Part shown: piece after piece, positions 1 through 8,263 of the stretch
Layout of the letters: each line of letters begins with the position of its first letter
How positions within the stretch are numbered: the stretch's first letter is position 1
Origin: Albimonas donghaensis
GTDB lineage: Bacteria; Pseudomonadota; Alphaproteobacteria; Rhodobacterales; Rhodobacteraceae
Length of the DNA stretch: 64,000 nucleotides
Reading direction: 5' to 3'
Assembly: GCF_900106695.1 (NCBI RefSeq)
Contig: NZ_FNMZ01000003.1
Span: forward strand, 310,001 to 374,000
Made by a program: the position numbers and the translations under genes
Notes under the pieces: generated by a model
Databases searched by the model: none
What the model saw: the letters and a program-made list of their open reading frames with translations, nothing else
Told to the model about the DNA's origin: nothing

Positions 1-301
1 ATCGAAGCTGATGCTGCCACGGGACCCCTTCCGATTGGCCGGACATGCGAAAACCCGGCACGGGGCGACCTTTGGCATGTCGCCGCTCGCACCCCTCGTG
101 AACCGCGAGGTTGCTAACACAGGGGCATGGGGCGCGCAATATTGCGAGAGCTGTCTGCGATTGTGTCGCAAGTCGCTGCAACCCAAGGCATTTCCGGCGC
201 ACGTCGCCGCCCCCGCGCGCAGGCAGCGTCGCCCTGCCGCGGGCCTTTCGGCGGGGCGGGACGAGATTCGGTTGAAATAGGGTTGAAACCGCACCGGAAA
301 A
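1..301. other. intergenic, no gene recognised
   Basis: This stretch shows no open frame with a convincing start, ribosome site or family signature on either strand; the frames crossing it are arginine/proline-rich GC artefacts. It lies beyond the 3' end of the pyrD unit and is probably the upstream region of a gene outside the window. A small self-complementary segment (gcgcaatattgcg, 132-144) is visible, but I cannot assign it. Confidence 0.5.
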
Positions 302-352
302 TGGGCCGGGGCCGGGCATCGTCCCCGAGGCGGAGACGATGCCCGGCCCCGG
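302..352 (-). terminator. intrinsic terminator of the pyrD unit
   Basis: A perfect 18 bp stem is formed by 306-323 and 335-352 with an 11 nt loop. Read on the minus strand it lies about 45 bp past the pyrD stop codon and is followed by CCATTTTCC, a short T-run, as expected of a Rho-independent terminator in a GC-rich genome. Confidence 0.75.
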
Positions 353-397
353 AGACTTCCCGCCCGACACCCGCCCAACCGTCACGCGGCCCAACCG

Positions 398-1453
398 TCA
401 ACCGGTCGACAGCCCGCGCGCGATGCGGGCGGCGAGCCCGACGCCCCCATAGACCAGTCCGCTGTAGAGCTGCACGAGACTGGCCCCGGCCTCCAGCTTG
501 GCCCGCGCCTGGTCGACCGAGGCGACGCCGCCCACCCCCACCAGCGGAAGGCTCCCGCCCGTGAGCCGTGACAGCTCCGCCAGCACTTCGGTCGAGCGGG
601 CGAAGAGCGGCTGCCCCGACAGGCCCCCCGCTTCCCCCGCCTGCGCGCTGCGCAGCCCGTCGCGGGCGAGCGTGGTGTTGGTCGCCACGATCCCGTCCAG
701 CTTGCGCGCCATGGCCACTTCGGCCACGTCCGCCAGCCCCTGCGCATCGAGGTCCGGCGCGATCTTCACCAGCACCGGCACGCCCGGCGCGGCGCGGTCC
801 CGCGCCTCCAGCGCCCCGGCCAGCAGCGCGTCCAGCGCGGCGCGGCCCTGAAGATCGCGCAGCCGCTCGGTGTTGGGGGACGAGACGTTGATCGTGAAGA
901 AGCTCGCCAGACCGGCGAAGCGGGTCAGCACCGCGGCATAGTCCGCCGCCCGGTCCTCGCTGTCCTTGTTGGCCCCGATGTTCACGCCGACGATCCCGGC
1001 GGCGTTCGGCGCGCCGCTGTCGCGCCAGGCGGCGAATCGGCGTGCGATCGCCTCCATCCCGTCATTGTTGAAGCCGAAGCGGTTGATGACGCCCCGATCC
1101 TCGGTCAGCCGGAACAGGCGCGGGCGCGGATTGCCCGCCTGCGGGCGCGGGGTGACGCCGCCGATCTCCATGAAACCGGGGCCCGCGGCCAGCGCCGCCT
1201 CCATCGCCACGGCGTTCTTGTCGAAGCCCGGGGCGATGCCCACCGGGTTGGGAAACTCCAGCCCGAACACCCGCCGCGCCAGTCCCGGCCCGGTCACCGG
1301 CCCGCGCTCCGGCGACAGGCCGGCGGCGTGGCGCAGGTTCAGCGCGCGCAGGGCGAGGCCATGGGCCGTTTCCGGATCGGCGCGGCGCATCAGCGCCAGC
1401 CCGGCCCGCTCGGCCGCGTCGGAGAGCCCGGCGGCGGGGCGCGGCGCGCTCAT
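398..1453 (-). CDS. pyrD: dihydroorotate dehydrogenase (quinone), class 2
   Basis: This membrane-associated flavoenzyme oxidises dihydroorotate to orotate with quinone, the fourth step of de novo pyrimidine synthesis. The 351-residue protein has the class 2 pattern: a short N-terminal amphipathic extension, [14 protein letters not shown] near residues 68-81, the [10 protein letters not shown] substrate/FMN segment, FNNDGM, the catalytic-serine region [20 protein letters not shown], and the C-terminal phosphate loop [11 protein letters not shown]. The class 1 iron-sulfur partner is absent. Its ATG overlaps the stop of the DUF952 gene by 4 bp (ATGA), so the two are probably co-translated. A strong hairpin terminator follows. 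Confidence 0.95.
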   Translation of the reverse strand: MSAPRPAAGLSDAAERAGLALMRRADPETAHGLALRALNLRHAAGLSPERGPVTGPGLARRVFGLEFPNPVGIAPGFDKNAVAMEAALAAGPGFMEIGGVTPRPQAGNPRPRLFRLTEDRGVINRFGFNNDGMEAIARRFAAWRDSGAPNAAGIVGVNIGANKDSEDRAADYAAVLTRFAGLASFFTINVSSPNTERLRDLQGRAALDALLAGALEARDRAAPGVPVLVKIAPDLDAQGLADVAEVAMARKLDGIVATNTTLARDGLRSAQAGEAGGLSGQPLFARSTEVLAELSRLTGGSLPLVGVGGVASVDQARAKLEAGASLVQLYSGLVYGGVGLAARIARGLSTG

Positions 1454-1812
1454 GCCGGCTCCGGGATCAGGTGGCGACCGTCAGGCCCGAGCTCCAGCGG
1501 GATCATCCACGCGATCCGCTCGGGTCTGAGGGCTCCGTGAAGATGCGGAAACGAGTCGCCGCCCCGGGATATTTCCCAGCGCAACGATTCTCCGAGCGTC
1601 GAAGAATCGACCGCCGCGAGCCAGAGCGGCGCCTCATTCCTGAAGTGTCTGGCCAGGGTTTCAGGAAGCTGTTCATAGGTGGAGAAATGAATGAACCCGT
1701 CCTTGAGGTCCACTTCAGATCCTTTGAATTCAACAGCTTGCACCAGCTCGGCGCATTCCGCCGGACGCAGGGCCTTGAAGATCAGAGTTTCTGTTAACCT
1801 GTTATTAATCAT
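1450..1812 (-). CDS. DUF952 domain protein
   Basis: This 120-residue protein matches the DUF952 family: an [10 protein letters not shown] start, the [22 protein letters not shown] core and an HLHGAL segment near the C-terminus. The biochemical function is unknown; the fold is thought to be related to ADP-ribosyltransferases. Its frequent position next to pyrD in alphaproteobacteria is recalled rather than checked. A GGAAG ribosome site sits about 8 nt upstream of the ATG, and no later start codon exists before the conserved core. The reading frame overlaps pyrD by 4 bp. A CtrA-like box overlaps codons 2-6. Confidence 0.85.
   Translation of the reverse strand: MINNRLTETLIFKALRPAECAELVQAVEFKGSEVDLKDGFIHFSTYEQLPETLARHFRNEAPLWLAAVDSSTLGESLRWEISRGGDSFPHLHGALRPERIAWMIPLELGPDGRHLIPEPA
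1794..1808 (-). promoter_or_regulatory. CtrA-like box TTAA-N7-TTAAC
   Basis: On the minus strand the sequence reads TTAATAACAGGTTAAC, an exact match to the full CtrA recognition pattern TTAA-N7-TTAAC known from Caulobacter and Rhodobacterales. It lies inside the first codons of the DUF952 gene, so binding would more likely repress than activate, or it may be chance. Confidence 0.35.
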
Positions 1813-1932
1813 TCAGTTGACTTCCAGCCCACCTCGGGGTTCATTTATAAGGTAACCGAAACCGGGTGGGTTTCGGAGTAGGCGTATCAGGTGGCGACTA
1901 TGACTCGCGTAGCGTTCTTTGGGTAAGTGACC

Positions 1933-1967
1933 GGGGGTGGCCTCTGTAGCCGCCGACGGCCACCCCC
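1933..1967 (-). terminator. probable terminator of the aminotransferase gene
   Basis: Ten-base-pair GGGGGTGGCC/GGCCACCCCC arms with a 15 nt loop lie about 100 bp past the aminotransferase stop. There is no clear T-run, so it may act as a Rho-independent terminator only weakly. Confidence 0.45.
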
Positions 1968-2063
1968 TTCCCCTCCTCGGCCGATCCGCCGATCGCCTCG
2001 GCGAAAACGGATCGATCCTCCCCTCGAAATCATCGGCGAGCCTTCGCGCGCGCCGTTTCGCGC

Positions 2064-3443
2064 TCAGAGCAGGTCCTCGGCCTTCGCCCAGGATTCGGTG
2101 ACGTTCAGCGCGTCCTCCAGCGGGGCGAACAGCGCCTCGATCTCGGCTTCGGTGATGATCATCGGCGGGCAGAAGGCCAGGCTGTCCCCGACATTGCGCA
2201 GGATCACGCCCCGCTCCGCCAGTTCGGCCGAGAGCTTCGCGCCGACCTTCCCCCCCGGCTCGAACGCCGTCTGACCCGAAGCGTCCGGGGCCAGTTCCAG
2301 CGCCCCGATCAGCCCGACGCCCCGCGCCTCGCCGACCAGCGGATGGTCGAGATAGGACCGCAGCTTCGCCTGGAACACCCCTTCCACCGACCGGACATGG
2401 TCGAGAATCCGGCGCTCCTTGTAGATGCGCAGCGCCGCCACGCCGGTGGCGCAGCCGACCGGGTGGCCGCCATAGGTGAAACCGTGGCCCAGCGTGCCGA
2501 TTTCGCCGGTATGGGCCTCGATCACCTCGGCCATGTCCTGATTGATGGCCACCGCCGACAGCGGCGCGTAGCCCCCGGTAAGCTGCTTGGCCATCGACAT
2601 CGACGTCGGCCGCACGTTGAACCGGTCCGAGCCGAACCATTCCCCGGTGCGGGCGAAGCCGGTGATGACCTCGTCGGCGATCATCAGCACGTCGTGCTTG
2701 TCCAGCACCGGGCGGATCGCCTCGAAATAGCCCTCGGGCGGGACGATCACCCCGCCGGCGCCCATGATCGGCTCGGCGATGAAGGCGGCGACGGTCTCGG
2801 GGCCCTCGCGCTCGATCATCTCCTCCAGCTCATGCGCCAGGCGGGCGGAGAAGTCGGCCTCGCTCTCGCCCGCCTCGGCCTCGCGCCAGTGATGCGGCGT
2901 GCCGGCGTGCAGAAAGCGGTCGATGGGCAGGTCCCAGTCGAGGTGGTTGTAGGGCAGCCCGGTCATCGAGGCCGCCGCCACCGTCACCCCGTGATAGCCC
3001 TTGCGCCGGGAGATGATCTTCTTCTTCTCCGGCCGGCCGCGGGCGTTGTTGTAGAACCAGGCGAGCTTGACCTGGCTGTCATTGGCCTCCGAGCCCGAGG
3101 ACTGGAAGATCACCCGCGCCATGCCGGGGGCGAGGTCCTTGATCATCTCGGCCAGTTCGATGGCCGGCTCGTGGGAGCGGCCGGCGAAGAGGTGATAATA
3201 GGGCAGCTTGCGCAGCTGGGCGGCGGCCGCGTCGGCCAGCTCCTCGTCGCCGAAGCCGAGGCCGGCGCACCACAGGCCGGACATGCCCTCGATGAACTCG
3301 CGGCCCCGCTCGTCGTAGACGTGGATGCCCTTGCCCTCGGCGATGATGTGGGCGCCGACCTGACGATGCTGGGCCGCGTTGGTATAGGGGTGGAGCAGCG
3401 CCTCCACGTCCCGTGTCTGCATATTGGTGAGCGGCGCGTTCAT
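2064..3443 (-). CDS. class III (omega) aminotransferase, PLP-dependent
   Basis: The 459-residue protein is a fold-type I class III aminotransferase of the omega-amino acid/putrescine/beta-alanine:pyruvate group. Visible signatures are GMSGLWCAGLG, the cofactor loop SSGSEAND, the class III signature LMIADEVITGFARTGEWFGS and the PLP-lysine segment MSMAKQLTGGYAPLSA. I chose the ATG at 3443, which follows a CGGAGACC ribosome site and begins MNAPLTNMQ; the frame upstream of it is proline/arginine-rich and not conserved-looking. The gene stands alone on its strand, divergent from the hydroxylase gene. The substrate (beta-alanine, putrescine, taurine or another amine) cannot be read from the sequence. 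Confidence 0.88.
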   Translation of the reverse strand: MNAPLTNMQTRDVEALLHPYTNAAQHRQVGAHIIAEGKGIHVYDERGREFIEGMSGLWCAGLGFGDEELADAAAAQLRKLPYYHLFAGRSHEPAIELAEMIKDLAPGMARVIFQSSGSEANDSQVKLAWFYNNARGRPEKKKIISRRKGYHGVTVAAASMTGLPYNHLDWDLPIDRFLHAGTPHHWREAEAGESEADFSARLAHELEEMIEREGPETVAAFIAEPIMGAGGVIVPPEGYFEAIRPVLDKHDVLMIADEVITGFARTGEWFGSDRFNVRPTSMSMAKQLTGGYAPLSAVAINQDMAEVIEAHTGEIGTLGHGFTYGGHPVGCATGVAALRIYKERRILDHVRSVEGVFQAKLRSYLDHPLVGEARGVGLIGALELAPDASGQTAFEPGGKVGAKLSAELAERGVILRNVGDSLAFCPPMIITEAEIEALFAPLEDALNVTESWAKAEDLL

Positions 3444-3673
3444 GGTCGGTCTCCGGCGAGAGGGGATCCCCTTCGCTACGCCCGCGCGCCTCGGCCCGTC
3501 AATGGATGCCGGGGGAGGCCGGCGGGCGGGTCGGGCGCGGCGACCGGCCGGGTTGATCCTGTCGCAGCCTGCGGTCACCATGCGGTCGCGCCCCAGCCCG
3601 CTCGGATGCCTGCCCGCCCGGATCCGGCCAGCCGACCCCTGCGCGCGCCCTGATCGAATGCGAGGACCGACCC

Positions 3674-4462
3674 ATGCTCTCCCAGGCCCTGGACCTGCTG
3701 ATCGAGTTCCTGCCGTGGTTCGCCGCGGTCTACGGCGTCAACGTCGCGCTCTATTTCCTCACCGGCTGGGCGCTGATCGCCTTCCAGAACCGTTGGCCCG
3801 AGCGGCGCATCCAGCCCAACCGCCGCGGCGAGAAGCGGCGCGCGAAGGAACAGAAGCAGTCCGTCCTGTCGCTGCTCGTGACCGGCGGCTGCCTGGCCGG
3901 CGGGCTCTTCGCCCAGCACAAGGGCTGGACGCTCTGGGCGCCGCTGGAGCTGTCCTGGTGGTCGATCCCGCTGATGGCGGTCGTGTCGATCGTGGCGTTC
4001 GACGCATGGTTCTACTGGATGCACCGCTTCATGCACACGAAGCTGATGTATCGCTTCCATGCCGAGCATCACAAGTCGGTCGCCCCCACGGTGTGGAGCA
4101 CCTATAACGACGACTTCGTCGATGCCTTCGTCATGCAGTGCTATTATCTCTGGGCGCCGCTGATCCTGCCGATACCGGGCCTTGTCCTGGTGGCGCACCG
4201 GCTTTACGACCATTTCAACGGCACCATCGGGCATTCCGGGTTCGAGTTCTACGCCAATCCCTCGGCCCGCGCGCCCTGGCCGATGGTCTGCGTGACCTTC
4301 CACGACCAGCACCATTCCCGGTTCCGCTACAACTACGCCAACTTCTTCTCCTTCTGGGACCGGGTGATGGGCACGCTCGATCCCAAATACGACGCCGCCG
4401 TGAAGGGCTTCGAGGAGATCGCCGAGAAGCGCCCCGTCATCGGCCGCCCCGCCGCGGAATAG
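3674..4462 (+). CDS. sterol desaturase / fatty acid hydroxylase family membrane protein
   Basis: This 262-residue integral membrane di-iron enzyme contains the eight-histidine signature of the fatty acid hydroxylase superfamily: HRFMH (HX3H), HAEHH (HX2HH) and HDQHH. Hydrophobic segments occur near the N-terminus, before the first histidine box and around residues 150-175 (YYLWAPLILPIPGLVLVA). Family members hydroxylate or desaturate sterols, carotenoids or lipid acyl chains; which substrate is used here is unknown. A GAGGACCG ribosome site precedes the ATG. A strong terminator follows about 90 bp downstream, so the gene is probably a single transcription unit. Confidence 0.85.
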   Translation: MLSQALDLLIEFLPWFAAVYGVNVALYFLTGWALIAFQNRWPERRIQPNRRGEKRRAKEQKQSVLSLLVTGGCLAGGLFAQHKGWTLWAPLELSWWSIPLMAVVSIVAFDAWFYWMHRFMHTKLMYRFHAEHHKSVAPTVWSTYNDDFVDAFVMQCYYLWAPLILPIPGLVLVAHRLYDHFNGTIGHSGFEFYANPSARAPWPMVCVTFHDQHHSRFRYNYANFFSFWDRVMGTLDPKYDAAVKGFEEIAEKRPVIGRPAAE

Positions 4463-4552
4463 CCGCTCCGCCCGCCCGGCGGGTCACGGCCTGCGACCTG
4501 CCGCCCGTGGACGCCGCATCGGGCAAAAGATAAGGTTCCGAAACCGTCACAA

Positions 4553-4582
4553 CGCGGCCGATTTTCCGGCCGCGCTTTTTTT
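4553..4582 (+). terminator. intrinsic terminator, 16 nt before the next start codon
   Basis: A perfect stem CGCGGCCG (4553-4560) / CGGCCGCG (4567-4574) with loop ATTTTC is followed by C and seven T (4576-4582). It is a textbook Rho-independent terminator for the hydroxylase gene. Its T-run ends only 16 nt before the ATG of the downstream MFS gene. Confidence 0.9.
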
Positions 4583-4598
4583 GCGAAAGGCGACCTGC

Positions 4599-5792
4599 AT
4601 GCCCGGCATCATCGCGCTGGGGCTGTCCTACGTGTTCAGCCAGTTCTACCGCTCCTGCCTCGCGGTGCTGGCGCCCTACATGACGGACGACCTCGGCCTG
4701 AACGCCGCGGATCTGGGGATGGCCTCGGGCGCCTGGTTCCTGGTCTTCGCGGTGATGCAGCTGCCGGTGGGCGTCGGGCTCGACCGGATCGGGCCGCGGC
4801 TGACGGGGGGCGTGCTGTTCGGGGTCGGCGGCGCCGGCGGCGCGGCGGTCTTCGCCATCGCCGACGGTCCGGTGGGCGTGACCATCGCCATGGCGCTGAT
4901 GGGCGCGGGCTGCGCCCCGGCGCTGATGTCGATGTTCTACATCTTCGCGCGCAACTTCTCGATGGCCCGCTTCGCCACCCTCAGCTCGATCACCGTCGGG
5001 CTCGGCACGCTGGGCAACATCGCCGGCACCGCCCCTTTCGCCATGCTGGTCGAGGCGATGGGCTGGCGCGAGTCGATGGTGGCCTTCGCCCTGATCTCCG
5101 CCGCGATCTCGGCGGCGGCGCTGGTCCTGGTGCAGGACCCGCCCCGGGTCGAGACGCAGGCCGGAGAGCGCGCCGACCGCGGCTTCCTCGAATATCTCGA
5201 ACTGATGAAGATGCGGGTCTACTGGCCGATCATCCCGCTGGCGATGATCAACTACGCGCCGGCGGCGGGGATCCGCGGGCTCTGGGCCGGGCCCTACCTG
5301 GTCGAGGTCTTCGGCGCCGACGCCGCCGCGGTGGGCCGCGCCACCCTGTGGATGGCCATCGCCATGTCGATCGGCGCCTTCATCTACGGGCCGCTGGACC
5401 GGATCTTCGGCACCCGCAAATGGGTGATCCTGGTCGGCAACACGCTGGCGGTCGGGGCCTGCGCCCTGATCGGGGTCCTGCCCGACGTGTCCTTCCAGGT
5501 CTCGGTCCTGCTGATCATGGCCATCGGCGCGCTGGCCGCGACCTATACCGTGGTCATGGCCCATGCCCGCGCGCTCGCCCCGCTGCGGCTGGTGGGCCGC
5601 GCCGTCACCCTGATGAACTTCTTCGTCATGCTCGGCGTCGGCCTGTTCCAGGGCCTGACCGGAGAGGTCATCGAGGCCGGCCGCCACGCCTCGGGCGCCG
5701 TCGCGGCCTACGGACACCTGTTCCTGCTCTACGCCGTCGCGCTCGCCGGGGCGCTGGCGATCTACCTGTTCTCGCAAGACGCGAAGCCGTGA
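4599..5792 (+). CDS. MFS transporter (tandem paralogue 1)
   Basis: A 397-residue major facilitator superfamily carrier with about 12 hydrophobic segments. It begins MPGIIALGLSYVFSQFYRSC; the loop 2-3 signature LDRIGPRL and the second-half counterpart LDRIFGTRKW are both present. I chose the ATG at 4599, preceded by GAAAGG about 9 nt upstream, over a TTG at 4581 that lies inside the terminator T-run. The next gene encodes a clear paralogue (GLWAGPYLVEVFG here, GLWGGAYLAEVQG there), so the pair arose by tandem duplication. The substrate is unknown; the family is the OPA/NNP-like group of metabolite carriers. Confidence 0.85.
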   Translation: MPGIIALGLSYVFSQFYRSCLAVLAPYMTDDLGLNAADLGMASGAWFLVFAVMQLPVGVGLDRIGPRLTGGVLFGVGGAGGAAVFAIADGPVGVTIAMALMGAGCAPALMSMFYIFARNFSMARFATLSSITVGLGTLGNIAGTAPFAMLVEAMGWRESMVAFALISAAISAAALVLVQDPPRVETQAGERADRGFLEYLELMKMRVYWPIIPLAMINYAPAAGIRGLWAGPYLVEVFGADAAAVGRATLWMAIAMSIGAFIYGPLDRIFGTRKWVILVGNTLAVGACALIGVLPDVSFQVSVLLIMAIGALAATYTVVMAHARALAPLRLVGRAVTLMNFFVMLGVGLFQGLTGEVIEAGRHASGAVAAYGHLFLLYAVALAGALAIYLFSQDAKP

Positions 5793-5850
5793 GCGGATAG
5801 CCCGCCCCGCCTGACCGTCGTCGAAAAGCCCCCGAGGAGGCCCCGGGTCC

Positions 5851-7059
5851 ATGGACATCCCGGCCCTGATGATCTCCTACGTTCTCAGCCTGTTCTACCG
5901 CAATTTCCTCGCGGTGATGTCGCCCTACCTGGTCGAGGATCTGGGCGTCACGGCCTCCGAGCTGTCCTCCGCCGTGGGCGCCTGGTATCTGCTCTTCGCG
6001 ATCTGCCAGATCCCCACCGGGCTGGCGCTGGACCGGATCGGGCCGCGCCGGGTGGTCTCGGTGGCGCTGGCCGTGGGCGCGGGGGGCGGGGCGCTGGTCT
6101 TCGCCTCGGCGCAGTCGGCCTGGATGCTCTACGCGGCCATGGCGCTGATCGGGGCGGGCTGCGCGCCGATCCTGATGTCGGGCATGTTCCTCTTCGCCCG
6201 CCGGTTCGAGCCGCGCCGCTTCGCCACCCTGACCGGGGTCATGATGGGCATCGGCGGCTTCGGCAACATCCTCGGCGCCGCGCCGCTGACCTGGGCGGTG
6301 GAGGCCGTCGGCTGGCGCCCGGTGATGACCGCGCTGGCGGTGGTCGCGGTGGCGCTCGGGCTGCTGCTCGCCGCCCTGGTCCGCGATCCCCCGACGCTGG
6401 AGGCGCCCGCCGGCCACGGCCTTCGCGCGCTCGGCTTCGGCGGGTTCTGGGAATTGCTGAAAATGCCCGTCCTGCTGGCGATCCTGCCGCTGGCCTTCAT
6501 GAACTACTCGGTCTCGGGCGGCATGCGCGGGCTGTGGGGCGGGGCCTATCTCGCCGAGGTGCAGGGGCTTTCCCCTGTGGCGATCGGGACCGCGATGCTG
6601 TGGATGGCCGTGGCGATGACCTTCGGCAATTTCATCTACGGACCGATGGACCAGGTGCTGGGCACGCGCAAATGGATGGTGGCCGGGCTGAACGGTCTGG
6701 GTTGCCTCTGCGTGGCGGGGCTGGCCTTCGCCGGACCCGGCCCCGACGCGGCGGTGGCGCTGATCGTGGCGCTGGGGCTGTTCGGGGCCACCTACGCGGT
6801 GCTGATGGCGCATTTCCGCAGCTTCGTGCCGGCGCGGCTGATCGGGCGCGGGGTCACGCTGATCAACGTCTTCGGCATGATCGGCACCAGCTTCGGCCAG
6901 TTCGTCACCGCCGGCCTCGCGGCCCCGGCGCTGGAGGCGGGAAACCCGGCGACGGCCTATCACCGGGTCTTCCTGTGGTACATCTGCACGCTCGGCGCCG
7001 CGCTGGCGCTCTACATCCTGTTCTCGCGGGATGCGAAGCCCGATCAGACCCCGGCCTGA
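5851..7059 (+). CDS. MFS transporter (tandem paralogue 2)
   Basis: This 402-residue carrier is the paralogue of the preceding gene, sharing the opening SYVLSLFYRNFLAVMSPYL, the LDRIGPRR loop and FIYGPMDQVLGTRKW in the second half. A GAGGAGG ribosome site lies about 12 nt before the ATG. The 58 bp gap to the first MFS gene has no hairpin, so the two are likely co-transcribed and might form a heteromeric or functionally split carrier. The last 16 bp overlap, tail to tail, the end of the VPLPA-CTERM gene on the other strand. Confidence 0.85.
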   Translation: MDIPALMISYVLSLFYRNFLAVMSPYLVEDLGVTASELSSAVGAWYLLFAICQIPTGLALDRIGPRRVVSVALAVGAGGGALVFASAQSAWMLYAAMALIGAGCAPILMSGMFLFARRFEPRRFATLTGVMMGIGGFGNILGAAPLTWAVEAVGWRPVMTALAVVAVALGLLLAALVRDPPTLEAPAGHGLRALGFGGFWELLKMPVLLAILPLAFMNYSVSGGMRGLWGGAYLAEVQGLSPVAIGTAMLWMAVAMTFGNFIYGPMDQVLGTRKWMVAGLNGLGCLCVAGLAFAGPGPDAAVALIVALGLFGATYAVLMAHFRSFVPARLIGRGVTLINVFGMIGTSFGQFVTAGLAAPALEAGNPATAYHRVFLWYICTLGAALALYILFSRDAKPDQTPA

Positions 7060-7727
7060 GCCCGGCCCCGGCGCGCCCGCGCTCGCGCCGTCAGGCCCAT
7101 GGCGGCGAGCCCCGCGGCCAGCAGGGGCAGGGCGGCGGGCGCCGGAACCGACGCGGCCGTGGGCGAATGGGCGGTGATCAGCCGGGCCCAGTCGCCCGGA
7201 TTCGCCGCGTTCCAGAAGATGTCCACCGAAGCCCCATTGAAATCGGTGTTGTCGGACACCTCCAGTCCCCGCATGAAGAAGTCATTGTAGTCCAGTCCCG
7301 GAAGTCCCAGCACCGCATCGGAATCGAACAGCTTCTGATCCTCGGTGATGAAGGCGAAGATCTGGCTGTCCGCGGTGATCGTCGCATTGATTCTGAAGGC
7401 CCCGCCCTCCGGATCGAACTGCACGTAGTGAGAGCTGACCACGGTCCCCGCCGCCAACATGAAATCCCCGTCCGAGCCGGACACGAAGCTTGCGGACGGA
7501 TCGAAGACCCGATCGACCGCCAGCGCCTCGGAGAGCGTCACGTTCTGACGCTCGTTCCACAGGGTCAGGCCGTCATTGGGGTTGGGCACCACCGGGTTCG
7601 GCGGCGTGTCCGTGATGGTGCAGGCTTGGGTGCAGGAGGTCACCGAAACCAGCGTGGCCGAGGCCGGTTGCGAGAGCATGACGCAGCCGGCGGCGGCCAG
7701 CATGGCGACGCAGGTCTTCCAGTTCAT
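7044..7727 (-). CDS. VPLPA-CTERM-type exported protein
   Basis: A 227-residue protein with a Sec signal peptide (MNWKTCVAMLAAAGCVMLSQPASA, cleaved after ASA; residues 1-24) and a C-terminal sorting module: the variant motif SVPAPAALPLL, a hydrophobic helix and an arginine-rich tail. That tripartite end is the PEP-CTERM/VPLPA-CTERM signal processed by an exosortase, so the mature protein is expected at the cell surface or in the matrix. The 170-residue centre, rich in Asp, Asn and beta-type sequence, is not recognised. An AAGGAA ribosome site precedes the ATG. The 3' end overlaps the MFS gene by 16 bp. Confidence 0.75.
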   Translation of the reverse strand: MNWKTCVAMLAAAGCVMLSQPASATLVSVTSCTQACTITDTPPNPVVPNPNDGLTLWNERQNVTLSEALAVDRVFDPSASFVSGSDGDFMLAAGTVVSSHYVQFDPEGGAFRINATITADSQIFAFITEDQKLFDSDAVLGLPGLDYNDFFMRGLEVSDNTDFNGASVDIFWNAANPGDWARLITAHSPTAASVPAPAALPLLAAGLAAMGLTARARARRGRAQAGV

Positions 7728-8263
7728 GACGAGTTCCTTGGCGTAATTCAGGCGATTCCCCAGCCGAATTGTTAGTCGCCGCCAAGCTTTAGTCCATAAA
7801 ATTAGAGTTCATTTTTAAAATGTCATAAGAGACCCTGAATCGAGTTCATATTGTTTAGATTAATAGATTGTGAATTCTATCGAAAGCATAGGGCGCGCCG
7901 CCGGAAACACGTCCACGGCGAATCTCTAGTGAACCCGCGCCCCTTTTCAGGCGCGCCGGGGCTCGCTGTTCGCGATATCGTTGAAAGGACTCCGCCGCAG
8001 CGACGCCGCGGACCCCCGCGCGCCGAACAAGGCCGGGCCGTTCTTGAGGAATCCGAGGTTGACCTGCCGCTTCGGCAGGCGCCGGCTCGCGCCGAGGCAT
8101 GAGGTCGGCGCGGGCGCGGCGCCGAGGCGGATCGGAAGAGGAAACCCCTTCGCCGCCGGGCCTGAGCGCGGATGGCGGAACATGCGGAGACCCGCGAGCC
8201 GCCCCGGCGGGACGGCGCGACGGCGGGCCGCCGTCGCGCCGGGGCGAGAGGCCGGGCCCGGGC
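7728..8263. other. intergenic region with an AT-rich promoter segment
   Basis: No gene is supported here. Positions about 7780-7900 are strikingly AT-rich for this genome and probably hold the promoter of the VPLPA-CTERM gene. A 7 bp hairpin CCTGCCG-CTT-CGGCAGG (8063-8079) is visible, without a T-run. The remainder up to the ecm stop is very GC-rich with only artefact frames. Confidence 0.5.

Noticed and set aside
2343-3653. Long plus-strand frame opposite the aminotransferase
   Set aside because: Composition (His/Gly/Arg/Val-rich) is that of an antisense shadow; the minus-strand aminotransferase has clear family motifs.
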